Shown here piece by piece: positions 53,003-64,000 of a stretch of 64,000 bases of DNA (its first letter is position 1; each line of letters opens with the position of its first letter). Location of the stretch: positions 32,933 through 96,932 of the forward strand of contig CAJJDN010000182.1 of the NCBI GenBank assembly GCA_905182985.1, given 5' to 3'. Position numbers and translations under genes: made by a program. The notes beneath the pieces are model-generated. The model was given only the letters and a program-made list of their open reading frames with translations, was not told the origin of the DNA and searched no databases. This DNA is from Paramecium sonneborni. Taxonomy: Eukaryota > Ciliophora > Oligohymenophorea > Peniculida > Parameciidae.

Positions 53003-55022
53003 TCATTATTTCTAATACTCTTCCCAATACTTGTTATAAGACTGATGGTTATTGATTAATTGATCATGAGTACCCTGTTTTAGAATTGATAAAATTTACA
53101 TATTCATATGAACAATTCTTGCCCAAATATAGAATCTTATCTGCTACTTTTGTCAAGTGTAATCTGTGAGTAATAATCAATACAGTAAGATCTTGAATCT
53201 TTAATACTTATTCTAAAGTTTCAATGAAGAATTATTCATTATTTTGATCTAGAGCTGATGTTGGTTCATCTAACAATAATATTTTAGCTCCTCTTAATAG
53301 ACATCTTACTATTTGAAGTCTTTACTTTTCACCACCAGAGAATTTATCTTAAAAATAATCTATTAATTTACTAGCTTAATCTCCCATCTAAGTATCATAT
53401 TAATTTGGTAATGATTCAATTAATTTAGACAATTTAAGTTATGCACATAAACTTTTCATTTCTTCTTCCTTCTGCTTAATCATTTCAGGAGTAAGTTCAT
53501 AAATCAAATCAAGACCATATAAAAGATTATTTTTAATAGAATCATTAAAAAAATATGACTATTATGCTACAATTCCAAAATATTTTCTAAATGATTCTAA
53601 TTTCAATGTTTTTATATTTTAATTATCAATTAAAATATTCCCTTCTGATGGATCCAATAATCTAAACTATAAATTATATCTCAATTTCTTACTATTAAGT
53701 TAAATAAAGTGGATTTTCCAATTCCACTTTCCCCTACAATAACAATCCATTCACCTCCTTTGATTGATAGATTAAAATTCTTAAAGAGTTGTTTATTTGA
53801 TATATGTTCAAAAGAAATACCTTCAATATGAATTGAACCTGTTTTATAGATAAAATCCTATGCATTAGGTATCTCTTATATTTTAGGCACTCTAGTCATT
53901 ATCTACAATAAATCTTTCATATCAATAGCAGATTCAACCCATTCTCTATGCATTGTACCTAATTGAAATAATGGTTATATCAATTAAAGCATTAGAGATT
54001 GTATAAGTATCAAATCACCTGGAGTGATTATTCCTGCTTATACACCACTTACTCCTAAAACTAAATTCACTGTTAAACCCATAGAGAGTATTAATCTTTA
54101 TACAGCATTTAAAGTGGCTAATGTTCTAAATGTATCAATCGATAATTATTGCAATTTCTTTATTTATTTAATGACTAACTTACTTCTAATAAGTTATTGT
54201 ATCTCTTTAACTCATATTTTTCTGCACTAAAATATTTAACTGTAAATAAATTATCTAGAGCTTATGATATTGTAAAGTCAGCTAACTTTTCTTATTTCTT
54301 TCTCTAAGATATTATCTTCCTTCTATACTATTTAAATATTTGCCATAATCATATACATTTGAATAACGAATAGTAAATGCTGTATAAGTTGTAAATGTAA
54401 CTAGAAATGATGTAAAGAATGGCCAACCAAAATTAAAACACAGAATAGCAGTTGTTAATGAAATGTCTGCTAACAATGGTAGAAAGTATTAATTTAATGA
54501 TCTTAAGTTTGACTCTATTCCTTTCTATGCTTTATACAGGGAATATATATTTGATCTTGATGAAGTGTTTAAATGAAATTCAGCATCCAAATATAACAAA
54601 TGTTCATATGTTTATAAAGACATTTCTCGTAAAGCCAATATGTTGATTTCAGATAGGTTTCTATTTCTCAAACCTTCAAAATATACATAGGCTGAGTAGC
54701 CTGTTTTATTATTATTATAATATTACAAACACCATAACCAACGAAGAAAATAGGAGAGTACATAATTGTGGCTGGATTTGATACCATATTTATTCCATAT
54801 TTTATACAAAAGGGTCCTCCAAAAAAAAAGGATTTGTTCATTATCAAATTGAAGTATGCTTTCAATTATAAAGATTTTATAGAACCTAACTTAACTTAAA
54901 CATATATTACTTGATGTGTCAGATGTAGGTAAACAGTACTTCTTATAGAATTTGAGTAGTTTAACCTAGCTATCCTGAATTCGAATTTTATTCTTAAGAG
55001 TCTATATTAATTTATTATTCAT
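53003..55022 (-). CDS. ATM1/ABCB7-type half ABC transporter
   Basis: A half transporter, membrane domain then nucleotide-binding domain, of about 620 residues in several exons (introns of 25-29 nt). The membrane domain shows ATM1-family blocks: GPFCIKYGINMVSNPATIMY, GYGVCYSAYVYFEGLRN, TYEHLLYLDAEFHLN, the YRRKI segment across a splice, and ALDNLFTVKYFSAEKYE. The ATPase domain has Walker A VGESGIGKSTLFNLI, signature FSGGEKQRLQIVRCLLRGAK, Walker B LLLDEPTSALD and the switch histidine in LIITHRLHL. It ends GTHDQLINNHQSYNKYWEEY. ATM1-type proteins sit in the mitochondrial inner membrane and export glutathione-linked sulfur/iron compounds for cytosolic Fe-S assembly. The 5' exon (ATG 55022, MNNKLIQTLKNKIRIQD) is tentative because the splice to the first helix is not clean. 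Confidence 0.85.
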
Positions 55023-55147
55023 AATAAAATAATCTTTAAGTTTGATACCTTCAATTTAATTATGTTTATTTCAAAATACAATGAACAAACATGAAAGACT
55101 CAACATATATATATTATTATATTTATGTTAATTAATTGTTATAGTTT

Positions 55148-55568
55148 TCATTATTAATTATACAATTTGCAGTAGTAATCATGTTTGAGTTAGACTTTTT
55201 AAAGTTGATTCCTTATATTTGCATTATCTGCTATCATTAATTATTCATATAATCGACTCTAACTCTTGAACAATTAAATTAAATGTGCACAAATTTCTTT
55301 ATAGCTCATTTAATTTTAAGAATGAGGAGAAGTAGTAACTCGAACAGGTTTCCGAATTTACATTAATTCATTCTCCTTATTTGGTGAATGCAATCTCAAT
55401 CTAGGTTTTTATTCACTTGTCTAAAAATCTTAAAATATACGTCTAAGGTTTATTCATCCTATAAAATGGTGAACACTTGCTTATTCTTGGATGTTTCTAA
55501 GCACTAAAACTACCATTGATTGCTAATTCATCTGCACCAAAAGTAAATCCAGCAAATGAGGTATCCAT
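55148..55568 (-). CDS. Small unknown protein (131 aa)
   Basis: A 25-nt intron divides the gene and leaves exactly 132 codons. The sequence starts MDTSFAGFTFGADELAINGS, has a basic middle (PRLRLHSPNKENELMQIRK) and ends in a predicted helix (MSYKEICAHLIQLFKSQSR to QLKHDYYCKLYNQQ). It is hydrophilic, with no membrane segment or known domain. Confidence 0.65.
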
Positions 55569-55686
55569 ATGTCTGTTATAATTAATATTAATATAATGTA
55601 TTGAGAATGGAATAAAAATACTTAATCATATACAAATATTATTATAATCAAATTAAAATGTATATATTCATTAAATAATTTAATTT

Positions 55687-56691
55687 ATGGACGAATAATA
55701 TTCTGATTTATGTGAATTAGTTCTAGATCAAAAGTTAGAAGTTAGAAAGCAAGCTCTAATGTTAGTGCTCCAATATGCTTAGACTGAAGAAGATAGAAAG
55801 AATTTCATATAAACTAATCTAATATTTAACTTAACAAAACTTTTAGGAGATGAAGATGTAATGACTTCAGTTTTATCAGTCATAATCTAATTCGCCATAG
55901 ATGACTATTACTAAGAATAATTCCTTAAATTACATACTCTATAAAGAGTGATGGAAATTATCAAAGAAAAGATTCTCAATTTTTATAAAACTAAATAATC
56001 AAATCAATAATTAGAACTCACTATCTAATTAGGATTATTGGCATTACAAAATATCACTTAAAATGAAGATGCAAAAGAAGCTCTATTATAATTATAATTT
56101 AATGATATCAATAGATGCTTTTATTTTAAATTATTTTGCAATTTTTTTGTTGATGAAAGATCTGTTTCTATGTTTGTAAATTTTAAATAAGTTTTACTTA
56201 ATGTCACTTCATCAAGTAATGTAAGATTGTAGCTAATAAAAACTGAAATGAAAATGATGGAATTCTTTTGTAAATTACTTGAAACAGGAGAATTATTTGC
56301 AATTTAATTAATCAAAAATATGGTCTTTGAATATGAATAATAAGAAGCACTAGATTAAATAATTTAGTTACAATTTATTGAAAAAGTCATTGATTTTATG
56401 GCAAATGATATTGTAATAAATCATGAATTTTTTGAATTAGAAGAAGGAGAACTAGCATTCTAATTAGCAGTGATGAAATTAAAAAAATAATTCAATAAAA
56501 CTGAATTTTAAAGTAGAATACAAGAATCAGTAAAATGTTTACTTATAATGACAAACATAGAGCCAAATTTAATTAAGAATAGTTACAATAAGGCAAGATT
56601 AGATCTAATAATTAGATAATTAAGAAAATTATAATTTGTTGATAAAGATTAATTAGATGTGATTGATACAGTTTATATATAAGCTTAATGA
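55687..56691 (+). CDS. HGH1-like armadillo protein
   Basis: 334 residues in one frame of 335 codons. All-helical armadillo-like sequence opens MDEQYSDLCELVLDQKLEVR, followed by KQALMLVLQYAQTEEDRK, which resembles the start of HGH1 (FAM203). Later helices include LTKLLGDEDVMTSVLSVIIQ and the C-terminal LLIMTNIEPN. HGH1 is a chaperone for eEF2 folding together with the TRiC chaperonin. The match is by general pattern, so the name is provisional and another ARM/HEAT protein is possible. It converges on the next gene with 16 nt between the two TGA codons. Confidence 0.65.
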
Positions 56692-56707
56692 TTGATATAT
56701 TTATTAT

Positions 56708-57433
56708 TCATTCTATAGTGTTGAGATTCTAAGAAATTGTATCTAATTATTTAGCATAACTTCTAGCATAAGGTGTAATTAATTAAAATTCACCAAATTT
56801 AGTCTCATAATTCTCTAAAATAGATATTCGACTCATTGTTCTAAAAGATGGTTTTGTTATAAGTCGATTAACATAATTGTACATATCTTTTTTCTTAGGA
56901 TGAATTTAATGTTTGATTTATTATTGTTTAATCACATTTGTAGTGTATTGATCTTGAATATTTTTTTGTATTTATAATAAGTACCCTTCATGAATTTTCT
57001 ACATTTCTAAGTAGACCTAGTCATCAAAGTAGGCCATCCATTGCATAAAATGAGTTAACTATTATGAAGGACGTAATGTATATTGATGTGGCATTTATGA
57101 AATTAATTGTAACGTACATCTAGATAGAATAAGATCTTCACTTATGTATTACACAGGCACCTTGAATACATCATGTATTTCTTTTAGATGAATTGTTTAT
57201 GCATAAATCTTACTCAACTAATTTCTTATATAGGCATCTGTACGATATCTTCGCATTTCTTTTATATTCTTGCAAATTCTAGATATATAATAACTCAAAG
57301 GATGATGATTAAACTTTAGATTATTCACTTAATTCCTTATTGAATCAGTTACTGTATACACAGTCTAATATCTTTTAGTATTAGTTCGAGATTCATCAAG
57401 ACTAGAGTACCTAATTCTTACACCTTTATTCAT
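56708..57433 (-). CDS. Unknown Tyr/Arg-rich protein (241 aa)
   Basis: A single frame of 242 codons. It begins MNKGVRIRYSSLDESRTNTK and is rich in Y, R, Q and I, mostly helical (YYISRICKNIKEMRRYRTD; HFMQWMAYFDDQVYLEMQKI). There is no signal peptide, membrane helix or recognised domain. The protein-like composition contrasts with the flanking spacer and supports a real gene. Confidence 0.7.
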
Positions 57434-58061
57434 GTATTTTATAATTTAATATTATATTCAAATCATTTTAGTGATATTTTTATCTTTTCTGTTATTTCAA
57501 ATATCTATCACTTAAATCATAACATCATCTTTTATCAAACTCTTTTTTTAACATATTTTCATAAATGCTATTTCCTATCATTGTACCTTTTTAAATTTTC
57601 AGACTACTTCAAGTAGATTAAGTATGATTGGTAGTTCTCTTTGTAATTGATTATTAAGTTTTTATTTTTAATATTTTCTTCAATTCTTATTATTTGCTTA
57701 ATGCATACCCTCTAAAATTTTTATTATTTAATAATTTCTACAATAATTTTAGTATCAAACGATTTAAGTTATATTGATTTTAGTAGTTATTATACTTATC
57801 ATAAAGTTTATAAATAAAATCATACCCTAAAGAATTTGAAACGAAAAGAATTAATCTAATAGTTAAACTAAAATCATTTCAAATTAATTTAATTTTGTTA
57901 GGTATTATTTCGGTTTGATTCTCATGATCAATAGAGAGATAATTGTTTTAATAAAAAATAATGGAATATCAGTTGTAGTATTTAATTAGAAATAGTAATT
58001 AAATTGGATTGATATTTGGATCATAAAACATAAATTTTATTAGAATATAAAATAATAATAA
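57434..58061. other. Intergenic AT-rich spacer
   Basis: 628 nt with no supported gene. It lies upstream of the 241-aa gene and downstream of the kinase gene, both on the minus strand. Plus-strand frames extending into 58293 are antisense to the kinase C-terminus. Confidence 0.6.
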
Positions 58062-59654
58062 TCAAGGAAATTTAGTTGAATTCATAGTTAATTTAGAAAT
58101 TTAAAGAAATTCCAAAACAAATAGAGGTAATGTATTATCTTCTAAATCACAACTATCAAAAGAATAACGACTTAGATCTTAAAGAGAAGGTCGAAATGAA
58201 CTTGCCTTGATTGCATACTTATCTAAAGTTTATGTCACATTCAATAATTTTGATTGTTTTTATTATATTCTAGGAGAATCTTAAGAACATTGACTCTATA
58301 AATAAAGAGATCTTAATCCTTGTTTGGTTAATTATGATCCATCAACAGATATTGATCTGTATATAGTATCTAATAATAAATTTTAACTTTTCAAATTTTG
58401 TATAACTTCATTAAGGGAAGTTCTTTATTTTGGATTCTTTTATAACATACCTTTAATTAATTAAATAGTTTTTTGACTCACATTAACAAAACAATATTCA
58501 CTAAAATCAATATCACATTTCTTATTAGCTCTAACAATGTTTTCTTAATTTAATCCTTTAAAGGGAGGTTTCCCTGTTAATAACAAATAATAAACAACTC
58601 CTAAACTAAATACATCTCCTTATTCTGTAAATGGTTAATTATTAAAAATCTCTGGTGCCATATATCCTACTGTACCTTAACCTGATGTCAAAACTTCTCT
58701 ATTAATTAATTCTGCAAATCCAAAATCAATAATTTTTATTTAATCTTTATCCATTAAAATATTTTCTAACTTTATATCTCTATGTACATATCCTAGACTG
58801 AATAGATTTACTATATTTACTTATGTATTGCTTATAAACCCAAAGCTACTCTCAAAATTATACCACTGGCTTCACTTTCCTATATTCTAACCTTCTCTCT
58901 TAATAATTTATACAATGATCCACTTCTTAATAATTCAGTTATTAAAACTACATATTTTATATTTGATATTTACTCAATTGTTCATCTAATTAGATTATTT
59001 CGTATAATGTTAAAATAAATGGAGAATTAACTTATTTCATAATCTCACATTCTGCTTTCACTAATTAAGATAATTAACCTAAGTTTTTCTTTTAAGCCAA
59101 TTCATTTTTATTATATACTTTGCCTGCATAATATTATTACTAAAATTGTTATTTATTCAATGGACACAATTTATACACTTTTGAATATCCACCCTTACCC
59201 ATTAAATCTTAGATTGTATAAAGCTATTCAAAATTTTAGCAAATACAAAATGCTGTTAATCGTTTGAAAAAAGTGAAAGTCTACTAACTGAAGAATCATT
59301 TTTAAACTTTTACAAATCTGCATTCCAAATATAAGCCTATACTTATGAATTTCTCTTTAGTCTTATCACTTTAACTAGATCCTAATCTTTACTTTAAATC
59401 TTCAAATCAATAAGCTTAACACTCATTTTATAAGTTAATAACAACCATCTAATTAAGCTTTTTTTCTAATAGCATAAGATTCCTTTTCCACTCAAAGTAT
59501 ATGTCCTCTCTTTAATTACTTATGTTTTTCTATCTGTTTTGCACATTTACTAAGTTATGAGTATCTCTCCATCTAAAACACACTCATTTCTATTCCAAAA
59601 CTTTTCACAAACGTCGTTTTCCACGTATACTGGCCAAACTAATTATTAAGACAT
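58062..59654 (-). CDS. Protein kinase with PH-like N-terminal domain
   Basis: 506 residues; introns of 23, 26 and 23 nt leave exactly 507 codons. The first 140 residues look like a PH-type lipid-binding or docking domain (MSQQLVWPVYVENDVCEKFW; ERTYTLSGKGILCYQKKS; LIRWLLLTYKMSVKLIDLKI). The kinase then runs DLMGKGGYSKVYKL, AGKVYNK, GYVHRDIKLENILMDKD, IIDFGFAEL, GTVGYMAPEI and GDVFSLGVVYYLLLTGKPPF. It ends in a Ser/Gln-rich tail (RPSLQDLSRYSFDSCDLED). All catalytic residues are present, CaMK/AGC-like. It shares the PH-like plus kinase layout with 37118-38289. Confidence 0.9.
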
Positions 59655-60026
59655 TTTAGATTATATATATTAAAATAGATCTTCAAATTCATTAATTAAT
59701 TATACCAACTCTTTATTAATGTATATTTATTTTGTCGATAATCATTTAAAACTCTTCTTATTTTGATCCTAGTAATATTATTCTAAATTTTATTTTTCAA
59801 TTTTCTTAAAATCATTTTAACTACCCTCTTATATTCATTGATTTTTTATAATCATTATTTCACATTCATATAATTCACTTTATCTATATAGATCAAAGTA
59901 ATCTCCTTAAGATGATTATTAAAAACTTTAAGTATTTCATTTCAATACTTTAAAAAAAACTCAATAAACTTTTTATTATTAAAATTCATACTTTTGATAT
60001 AATATATAATTATTAATTATAGTTTC
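59655..60026. other. Intergenic spacer
   Basis: 372 nt of AT-rich DNA upstream of the kinase and downstream of the thymidine kinase stop. No feature is recognised. Confidence 0.6.
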
Positions 60027-60753
60027 TCAGCAAATCAAATTCTATTAACCAAATAGTCTTTCATCATTTTAAAAAACTGAGATTTATGGTATTGTATGTT
60101 TTTTAAATTAATCCTCTGCCAAATTAAAACATGCTCTACAAGCAGGTTTATAACAATCTTCTCCTCCAATTAATTCAACTTAAATATATATTTATTTTTA
60201 TACTCTCTTAAGATTAAACAGTTCTTTTTGTAAATGAAGCATTCTCTTTTTTACAAAACCAGCATACAGCTGTTAATTTTGTTATACGCTCAGCCAAAGG
60301 AATCAAACTTAAAATATTACGAAATGGTTTTCTATCAAATGTTCCATCAAGTGCTGCTACAATTACAATCTTCCCTAAATTTGCCATTGCTTCACTAAAT
60401 TCCACAATCTAAGAGTATATTATAAATTAATTTACATCACAAAAGAATTAACCTTCATCAATTGCTACAACATCATTATCCTTACATTTTTCAAAAGCAT
60501 CAAATAATTTAGTCACTTTTATAGCTTTCAAATATTGTCTAAATTTATAACTATATATTACTTATCATGACTAGAAATACACTAATCATCTGAATATCTG
60601 TTATCATTTGCGTAATTTAAAACTACACATTTTCTCTCTGAAATTGTAAATCTTTTAACTAATCTCATCAGTTCACTTGTTTTCCCAGAAAACTACATAA
60701 ATTCATTCTAATACCATTGGGCCATATATTACTGAGATAGTACCTGTAAACAT
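60027..60753 (-). CDS. TK1: Thymidine kinase (TK1 type)
   Basis: 209 residues; four introns of 22, 23, 27 and 25 nt leave 210 codons. It starts [20 protein letters not shown] (P-loop [13 protein letters not shown], split by the first intron). The lasso and Walker B regions read VVAIDEGQFFCDIVEFSEA, then [17 protein letters not shown], and the thymidine-binding loop follows. Zinc-binding cysteines are present as [14 protein letters not shown] and [12 protein letters not shown]1 phosphorylates thymidine with ATP in the salvage pathway, feeding S-phase DNA synthesis. Length is close to the catalytic core of animal TK1, and the C-terminal tail is short (FQNDERLFGQQNLIC). Confidence 0.95.
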
Positions 60754-61008
60754 TCTTTTAATTTCAAATTATTTTAATGCGCTCAAATAAGTATTTCAAT
60801 TTAAGTACCTTTTCATTTCCCGCTTTTTTGAAATTTTAAAATACTCCTGATGAACGATAACCAGATATTCCAATTTTTTAGATGATAACAAGGTAAATGG
60901 TTGTTTACTTAAATACAAATTATCATCTTAATAAAATATAATCGTTATTTTATAATATATTCTGAGTTCATGTTCATTCTAATGAGGGGGATTGAATAAT
61001 ATATTAAA

Positions 61009-62255
61009 ATGCCATAATCATACTACAGAAAATAATTTTCATTATAATTTAATAATGTAATAAAAAATTATATCAAGACTTCATGGCTAAGCATAAAACT
61101 ATGCATGGGGAATGTTATCAACCAATCCAAATTGTTTAGTATACAAATTAACACAAAAGACATCAAATGACATAAAACCATTTGCTGAATTTTGGATGGG
61201 AAGTCATCCTTCATTACCATCTTTATACGAGAATGGTGAAAAAGTTAATTTAGATCTTCCATATCTATTTAAAGTTTTATCTGTAGATCAAGTAAAAATT
61301 TATTTCCAATAAGCCACTTTCTATTCAAATACATCCTAATAAAGAATAAGCTAAGATACTTCATACAACAAAACCAAATCTATATCCAGATGATAATCAT
61401 AAACCAGAAATGGCTATTGCATTAACAGTTTTTGAAGCATTAGTAGGTTTTACTGATTAATAAACAATAATTCAGAATATTGAAAGAGTAATTAACATAA
61501 CAATTATTTCTAGAATCCTTAGATTATAGTTAAAATTGGAGATAATTTGTGGAATTAATTTTTAGTTGCACAAAATTAATAAGCTTAGGAAATTTTAAAA
61601 TAGATAGTGTCAATATTTTTATCATTGACATAAGATGAAATTAAGGTTATCTTAGATAATTTTTAATGGCCAAACAAATGTAATCCAAGTTTGTTTCCAG
61701 GATAAAAAATAGAAAAATATGATGTTGGATATTTGTTTCTATTGTTAATGAATCATCTCATATTATAACCTGGATAAGCAGTAGTCTTAGAAGCAGGATT
61801 AATTCATGCTTATTTAAGAGGTAATATCATTGAAACTATGGCAAATTCTGACAATGTTGTTAGATGTGGATTTACTCCAAAATAGAAAGATGTGGAAACT
61901 ATGAAAGAGATCTTAATATGTGAAATGAAACAACCTGATTATGTTTAACCAATTATTGAAGAATCAAATGAATATATTTATAAAAGATATATAACGAAGT
62001 ATTAAGAATTTGCTTGTGTATAAATTTTAGAATATAAAATAGGATTGTTTGGAATTGAAACCATAAGTGTAATCAAAATAGTTTAAATTAAAATAAAATA
62101 CTATTTTATTATGTCTATAAGGAAATGGAAAAATCATGAGTGAATAAGGAAATCATGAACTTAGTTTTGGTTTGACTTACATAATAAATTAAGATATTCA
62201 AGTACAATTTGAAGTAGATTAATATTTATAATTATACTCCTGTTATTCTTAATGA
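61009..62255 (+). CDS. MPI: Mannose-6-phosphate isomerase, type I
   Basis: Spliced sequence of about 380 residues. The core begins [20 protein letters not shown] (family QNYAWG), then [26 protein letters not shown] joined by a 22-nt intron to [52 protein letters not shown] and [15 protein letters not shown]. The zinc ligands Gln, His, Glu and His of the cupin site are visible (QIHP, HKPE, LIHAY). It interconverts fructose-6-phosphate and mannose-6-phosphate for GDP-mannose and glycosylation. Further introns of 26 nt and 25 nt restore the frame to TGA at 62253. The first exon (ATG at 61009) is tentative, because the splice to QNYAWG is not resolved. Confidence 0.9.
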
Positions 62256-62341
62256 GTTATAAATATATATATATATAAGAATAATAGATCTATATATGGA
62301 AGATGAAATTTATATTTAGAAACTATAATCTATAATAAATA

Positions 62342-63439
62342 ATGATTAGTTTAATATTTCTATTGTTTGGAGTATCAGAGAATTTAAATTTGGGTGAGAT
62401 TTAATGTGATTAATTTAATGATGAAGGATCATGTAGATAGAGTGGGTATTGTTAGTGGTCTGGATAATGCTATGGTCAATATTGCCATTTAATAGATGAA
62501 GTTTAATCATGTAGAAGTAATGGAGCTATGAGTTCAAAATGTACAGCTGTTCCTTATACTCCACTTTAATATGTTTAATCCTGTTATGAAAAGACATTTA
62601 CAGAATAAAAAGTTTATTATTACCGACATGTTTCTGATTTGAGAATAGAGGAGATACAATAAACAAGTGTTTTATTAGGAGATTTAATTAATGAAGAGCG
62701 AACCATTACTAATATGTTTAGACTATACAATCTTGATATTATATCTAGATAGAATGATGAATTAAATTAAATTTTGGATTTATATATTTCATATGCAACC
62801 ATATTTATTAGTGAATATTCTCATCCTTATTATTTGGAGAGGATTATATATGAGGCAATCTAAAATATTCGTGATGATAACAAAATAACTGTTTAATAAA
62901 AGTAAAATACTATGCCTAAGATCGAATAATTGTTAGACATTTACTATGTAAGATTGAAGAGCTTTTCAGAATATTATTATACACAGTATAATTTTATTAA
63001 TTTTAACTAAATTCATTTAAAATATTTAATACTAGAATATTAAGGATTAGCTACTATAACGTGGACTAGTTATGAAAGTAATGGAATGTTGTAAGTAACT
63101 GTATTATCTGCAGAAATTTTTGGGAAATAATCTCCTTTGACTCCTATATATATTATTCGAACAAGTAACAGTATCAATTTATAATATAAATTAAAATGTT
63201 TTTTCAATACGAATCATCCAGTAGCACTTAAACAAATTGATTTAATTACAATGAAAATGTATGAAACATATGTGCAACCATAATGTACTACTAATTATTG
63301 TGAAGTAGAATTATAGGGAGCAGGTAATTATTTGTTTATAGATTTAACAATAAATGATGATTGCTCTCATATTCTAAGTGTAGCTACATGTAAACTAGCC
63401 AATTGTGTGGTAAATCTTCTAAGTCAGACTTGCAATTGA
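62342..63439 (+). CDS. Secreted Cys-rich protein, unknown
   Basis: 365 residues in one frame of 366 codons. It has an N-terminal signal peptide (MISLIFLLFGVSENLNLG). A cysteine-rich segment with regular pairs follows (IQCDQFNDEGSCRQSGYCQW; CYGQYCHLIDEVQSCRSNG), then a helical middle and a beta-rich C-terminal domain ending in more cysteines (PQCTTNYCEVELQGAG; ATCKLANCVVNLLSQTCN). There is no transmembrane segment apart from the signal. The spacing recalls small secreted or surface cysteine-rich proteins of ciliates. The function is unknown. It starts 86 nt after MPI on the same strand. Confidence 0.8.
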
Positions 63440-63605
63440 TAAATTTAATTTTTTTCACATGTTATATAGATTTATTATTATATATTTATTTAAATTATCA
63501 ATTAGAAAATGATGAGAATAGCATTAATTTATGGTGTAGGGATGTTATTTGTTGATAAATTGATTGATTTGTTTTATTATTCAAATTTATAATTGATATA
63601 AATAA

Positions 63606-64000
63606 ATGGGAGTTTGCACCTCATAAAGTCAACCAAAAAAAGTATAGAAACACAAAAATCAATCTTTAACCATGCCATCTTAATAACCTCTAACTACAAG
63701 GGAATAAAAAACAGTTACAGTTCAATTTTAAGAGCCTACTTCGATTAAAAGAATTACAACACCAGTTCGACGTGTTTCACCTAATTAAGTGACTACTCCT
63801 GTTTAAAAAGCATCCCCAAATAATACAACCACTCCAGTTTAAAGAGTTTCTCCTTCTTTATAATCAACTCCTAAAACTATGATTGTCTAATCTACATAAT
63901 AATAGGAAAAGGCTAGAAATGGATCTCTATTGAATATTCCTATGCAAAGAATTAATTCAAGATAAGGATCAAAATCAATCTAATCTCCAGCATCTAGAAA
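63606..64000 (+). CDS. 5' part of a gene with a MGVC acylation-type N-terminus and TTPV repeats
   Basis: Open from ATG 63606 to the window edge. The N-terminus MGVCTSQSQPKK fits N-myristoylation at Gly2 with palmitoylation at Cys4, as in membrane-anchored kinases and scaffolds. A basic, Ser/Thr/Pro-rich region follows, with three tandem units close to TTPVRRVSPNQV, TTPVQKASPNNT and TTPVQRVSPSLQ. Each has a Ser-Pro site suited to proline-directed phosphorylation. The C-terminal domain lies outside the window, so the protein cannot be named. Confidence 0.65.

Noticed and set aside
57961..58293. Plus-strand 110-codon frame starting MEYQLQYLIRNSNQIG
   Set aside because: It lies antisense to the exact-phase C-terminus of the PH-like kinase (58062-59654). 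With only one stop codon such shadow frames are common.

Overview
The window is a compact, AT-rich piece of a ciliate somatic (macronuclear) genome, almost certainly Paramecium. Long conserved reading frames are littered with in-frame TAA and TAG that must be read as glutamine, and only TGA terminates. Introns are tiny (about 18-32 nt, GT..AG, mostly GTA...TAG), and neighbouring genes are often 15-60 nt apart on alternating strands. All coordinates below use the ciliate code (TAA/TAG = Gln). With introns removed, the recognised genes give exact multiples of three, which supports the splice models.

Layout. 0-12.5 kb: the 5' end of an unknown gene, a divergent importin-alpha, a signal-anchored membrane protein with a paralogue at 41 kb, a poorly coding duplicated stretch, and a very large ZNFX1-like helicase/NFX1 zinc-finger gene that carries apparent frameshifts. 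14.8-22.4 kb: a protein kinase-LRR fusion whose LRR exons are almost all exactly 180 nt, a GCN2-type eIF2-alpha kinase 18 nt downstream, and a Q/N-rich protein. 22.5-31.5 kb: Sec61 gamma, poly(A)-binding protein, a multi-pass membrane protein, a coiled-coil protein, IFT70/TTC30, and two small ORFs in one frame separated by a TGA. 33.8-42.9 kb: an NPC1/Patched-type transporter, a PH-like plus kinase gene, an EF-hand-like 667-aa protein and the second membrane paralogue. 43-46.5 kb: a decayed kinase and a multi-TM protein. 47.8-57.4 kb: two RING-like proteins, the GNL2/NOG2 ribosome-assembly GTPase, an ankyrin protein, an ATM1-type half ABC transporter, a small protein, an HGH1-like protein and an unknown protein. 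58-64 kb: a second PH-like kinase, thymidine kinase, mannose-6-phosphate isomerase, a secreted cysteine-rich protein and the start of a gene with an MGVC acylation-type N-terminus.

The genes are a mixture of housekeeping, ciliary, stress-sensing and signalling functions with no operon-like theme. Protein kinases are strikingly common (four apparently intact, one decayed).

Assembly warning: four contig joins (single N at 4782, 14167 and 23660; 646 N at 31878-32523) are each flanked by the same sequence on both sides (about 1139, 1148, 1192 and 524 bp). These look like unmerged contig overlaps, so duplicated gene copies there (kinase 5' end, Sec61 gamma, PABP 3' end, the 31-kb ORF 3' end) should not be counted as paralogues.
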